Assembly (NCBI GenBank): GCA_902790475.1
Contig: CADASG010000045.1
Span: forward strand, 1 to 32,932
Length of the DNA: 32,932 bases
From: an uncultured Ruminococcus sp.
GTDB lineage: Bacteria > Bacillota > Clostridia > Oscillospirales > Acutalibacteraceae
Direction of reading: 5' to 3'
Shown here: one piece after another, positions 32,601 through 32,932 of the stretch
Layout: each line of letters starts with the position of its first letter
Position numbering within the stretch: position 1 is the stretch's first letter
The notes under the pieces: model-generated
What the model was told of the DNA's origin: nothing
The model's input: the letters and a program-made list of their open reading frames with translations, nothing else
Database searches by the model: none
Position numbers and translations under genes: made by a program

Positions 32601-32932
32601 AGCTATTATTTGTTTTTGCAACAAAGCCGCCGTGAATGCCGTCGCCGTTTACGGAGCTGTTGATAGTTACACTGCTGCGGCAGTTCTCGATCGTAACAGT
32701 ACCGGACAGATTTGCAACAAGACCGGCGGCATATTTATATGCGGTATTGATTGTGCCAACCGTGCGGAGGTTTTTGACAGTACAACCGTCAACAAAGGCG
32801 AACGGAGCGGCGTTTTCACTGTTTGCCGTATAGTTAATGTCTACTGAACAAACCCCAATTTCAAACTGCGGAAAAGCAACGCTAATATCTCCGCCCTCAA
32901 CTTCTCGATCCTCCTCAGATTGAGAAGCAGGA
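29680..32932 (-). CDS. Large repetitive extracellular protein (5' end beyond the window)
   Basis: The frame is open to the right edge, so at least 1083 residues are encoded and the true start is outside. A Met at 32589 is internal, since repeat sequence continues upstream of it. Two units of about 300 residues follow each other. Each has GLUG-like beta-helix segments (GGFIGW, GGFVGL, ENCKSNIVIN, KNCVSS), a conserved NSYY strand, then SGITAY...GD/RFYAG and a Flg_new/InlB-type domain (TVTWKNGDTVLKTSTVEPGE). The last 320 residues form a module starting GASLAGHSVSLDGNIGVNFY, which I recall from other Ruminococcus surface proteins. There is no dockerin, LPXTG or membrane anchor at the C-terminus. 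It is likely secreted and surface-associated; the ligand is unknown. Confidence 0.85.
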   Translation of the reverse strand, partial: PASQSEEDREVEGGDISVAFPQFEIGVCSVDINYTANSENAAPFAFVDGCTVKNLRTVGTINTAYKYAAGLVANLSGTVTIENCRSSVTINSSVNGDGIHGGFVAKTNNSSNLTMRGCLFDGSFSGQSTNSCGGFIGWRNYGADIYDSVFAPSNIGIDLTGCSTFARNKVDTHNSYYLQMMGTDNLDMWKKGYTVTAGADVTINKGNGTLYNVSGITAYGTGLDYGSRFYAGTGDKLSLSHSDKSGFIFKNYSVNTGSVSGNTLTVGNTDTTVNAVYNTLYTVTWKNGDTVLKTSTVEPGEVPSYSGETPVKASDGKYSYTFKEWSPALSAATGNVIYTAVFTKTPLAAHFSQNNDVYTIHDETGWEIFCECLDDAAYNDFSGKTVRLGNSITVSRSAGNSSRRFKGTFDGNGKTLTFNRTADAQFCAPFSCVNGTAAFRDLTVGGTINTAYENASGLIGHLYGAVTVENCKSNIVINSTTNNAGGFVGLCENAVSFKNCVSSAVIKCSGGNSSGFVAWSRSSAYTIDFDGCLFNGKLLQNSESGSLNGGFIGWKGDAKIVTINNCLCAPAAAAEGEEYAYSGSAVFSRQHNTNTAKIKNSYYYYNADPLDADEKPFDAVQGKSARTVTAGDGVTLDIHGAQTEYKLSGITAYADNSGISYGDTFYAGSGDNVALTPGYTGTPAEGYSLSGYTASAGTLDGTTLTMPDDDVVINAAFEINKYTVTLPDEMEIVGTASEEYEHGTAVSFKVKNGYTAKGDVTANGTVLTAENGVYTVTVTDNTEIAANFEFSDGIGASLAGHSVSLDGNIGVNFYMKLSDAIANSSTAYMRFTIPEGGKTETETISVRNAREEDGYHIFKCSVSAKEMNSNITAQIFDGNGGSGTQYTYSVKKYADHLIANADENGTAEQKAFAAAVPLVKAMLHYGAAAQEQFGSTAQSANQNIESNGWENVTVQTIGRPYDRTTELLPEGTTFTGATLSLNSQTTLSLYFKSDETFDFSCNKGMTVETETNGSYLVARIRDIPAKMLSEAFTVSLGNGYQVTYSSLTYCYNVLNDNSQPDSLRHVAQTLYMYSQAANAYFPE

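Overview
This window looks like part of a chromosome from a gut Clostridia member, probably Oscillospiraceae / Ruminococcus-like. Support for this: the str genes have strong Firmicutes-type AGGAGG ribosome sites and sigma-A promoters; fatty acid synthesis uses FabK in the Firmicutes fab/acc gene order; maltodextrin uptake is by a MalEFG transporter with a lipoprotein amylase; and a large surface protein carries GLUG-type repeats. The genus is inferred from style and memory, not from a search. Base composition is near 50% G+C in most genes. The M16-like gene at 18805-20220 and the malF/malE/murE control regions are visibly AT-richer.

Layout. 1-98: apparent 5' end of a group II intron (minus strand) placed just behind the tuf terminator. 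160-4622: str operon on the minus strand (rpsL-rpsG-fusA-tuf). 4758-5730: intergenic repeats. 5815-11483: maltodextrin operon on the minus strand (malE-malF-malG-alpha-amylase). 11985-13448: a divergent MurE-family ligase on the plus strand. 13604-14767: a broken IS5-family element whose transposase is frameshifted and carries most of a MITE. 14818-17207: a zinc-sensing ArsR repressor and a Zn/Cd P-type ATPase, behind a promoter that overlaps a dyad operator. 17401-18159: a membrane protein with an N-terminal zinc ribbon. 18253-18720: nested repeats. 18805-29161: fatty acid synthesis on the minus strand (fabK-fabD-fabG-fabF-accB-fabZ, a 1.16 kb repeat block, then accC-accD-accA and an M16-peptidase-like gene). 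29543-32932: a very large repetitive surface protein, cut by the window edge, followed by a 40-residue small ORF.

How the genes work together. The mal operon captures and imports maltodextrins and cuts them at the cell surface; the transporter ATPase is not here. The fab/acc genes supply malonyl-CoA and run the elongation cycle, but fabH and acpP, which usually precede fabK in this order, are absent. The metal pair exports zinc or cadmium when the repressor releases its operator.

The most unusual content is between and at the ends of genes. At least five families of short repeats recur, including a 44-bp element with five length-conserved copies, a 137-bp element with inverted ends, and a Russian-doll nest of three families. 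A MITE has entered the 3' end of the M16 gene in frame, adding 37 codons and keeping the original stop. Three interlocked inverted repeats lie upstream of malF. The 40-codon ORF directly behind the giant surface protein is the best candidate for an undescribed gene.
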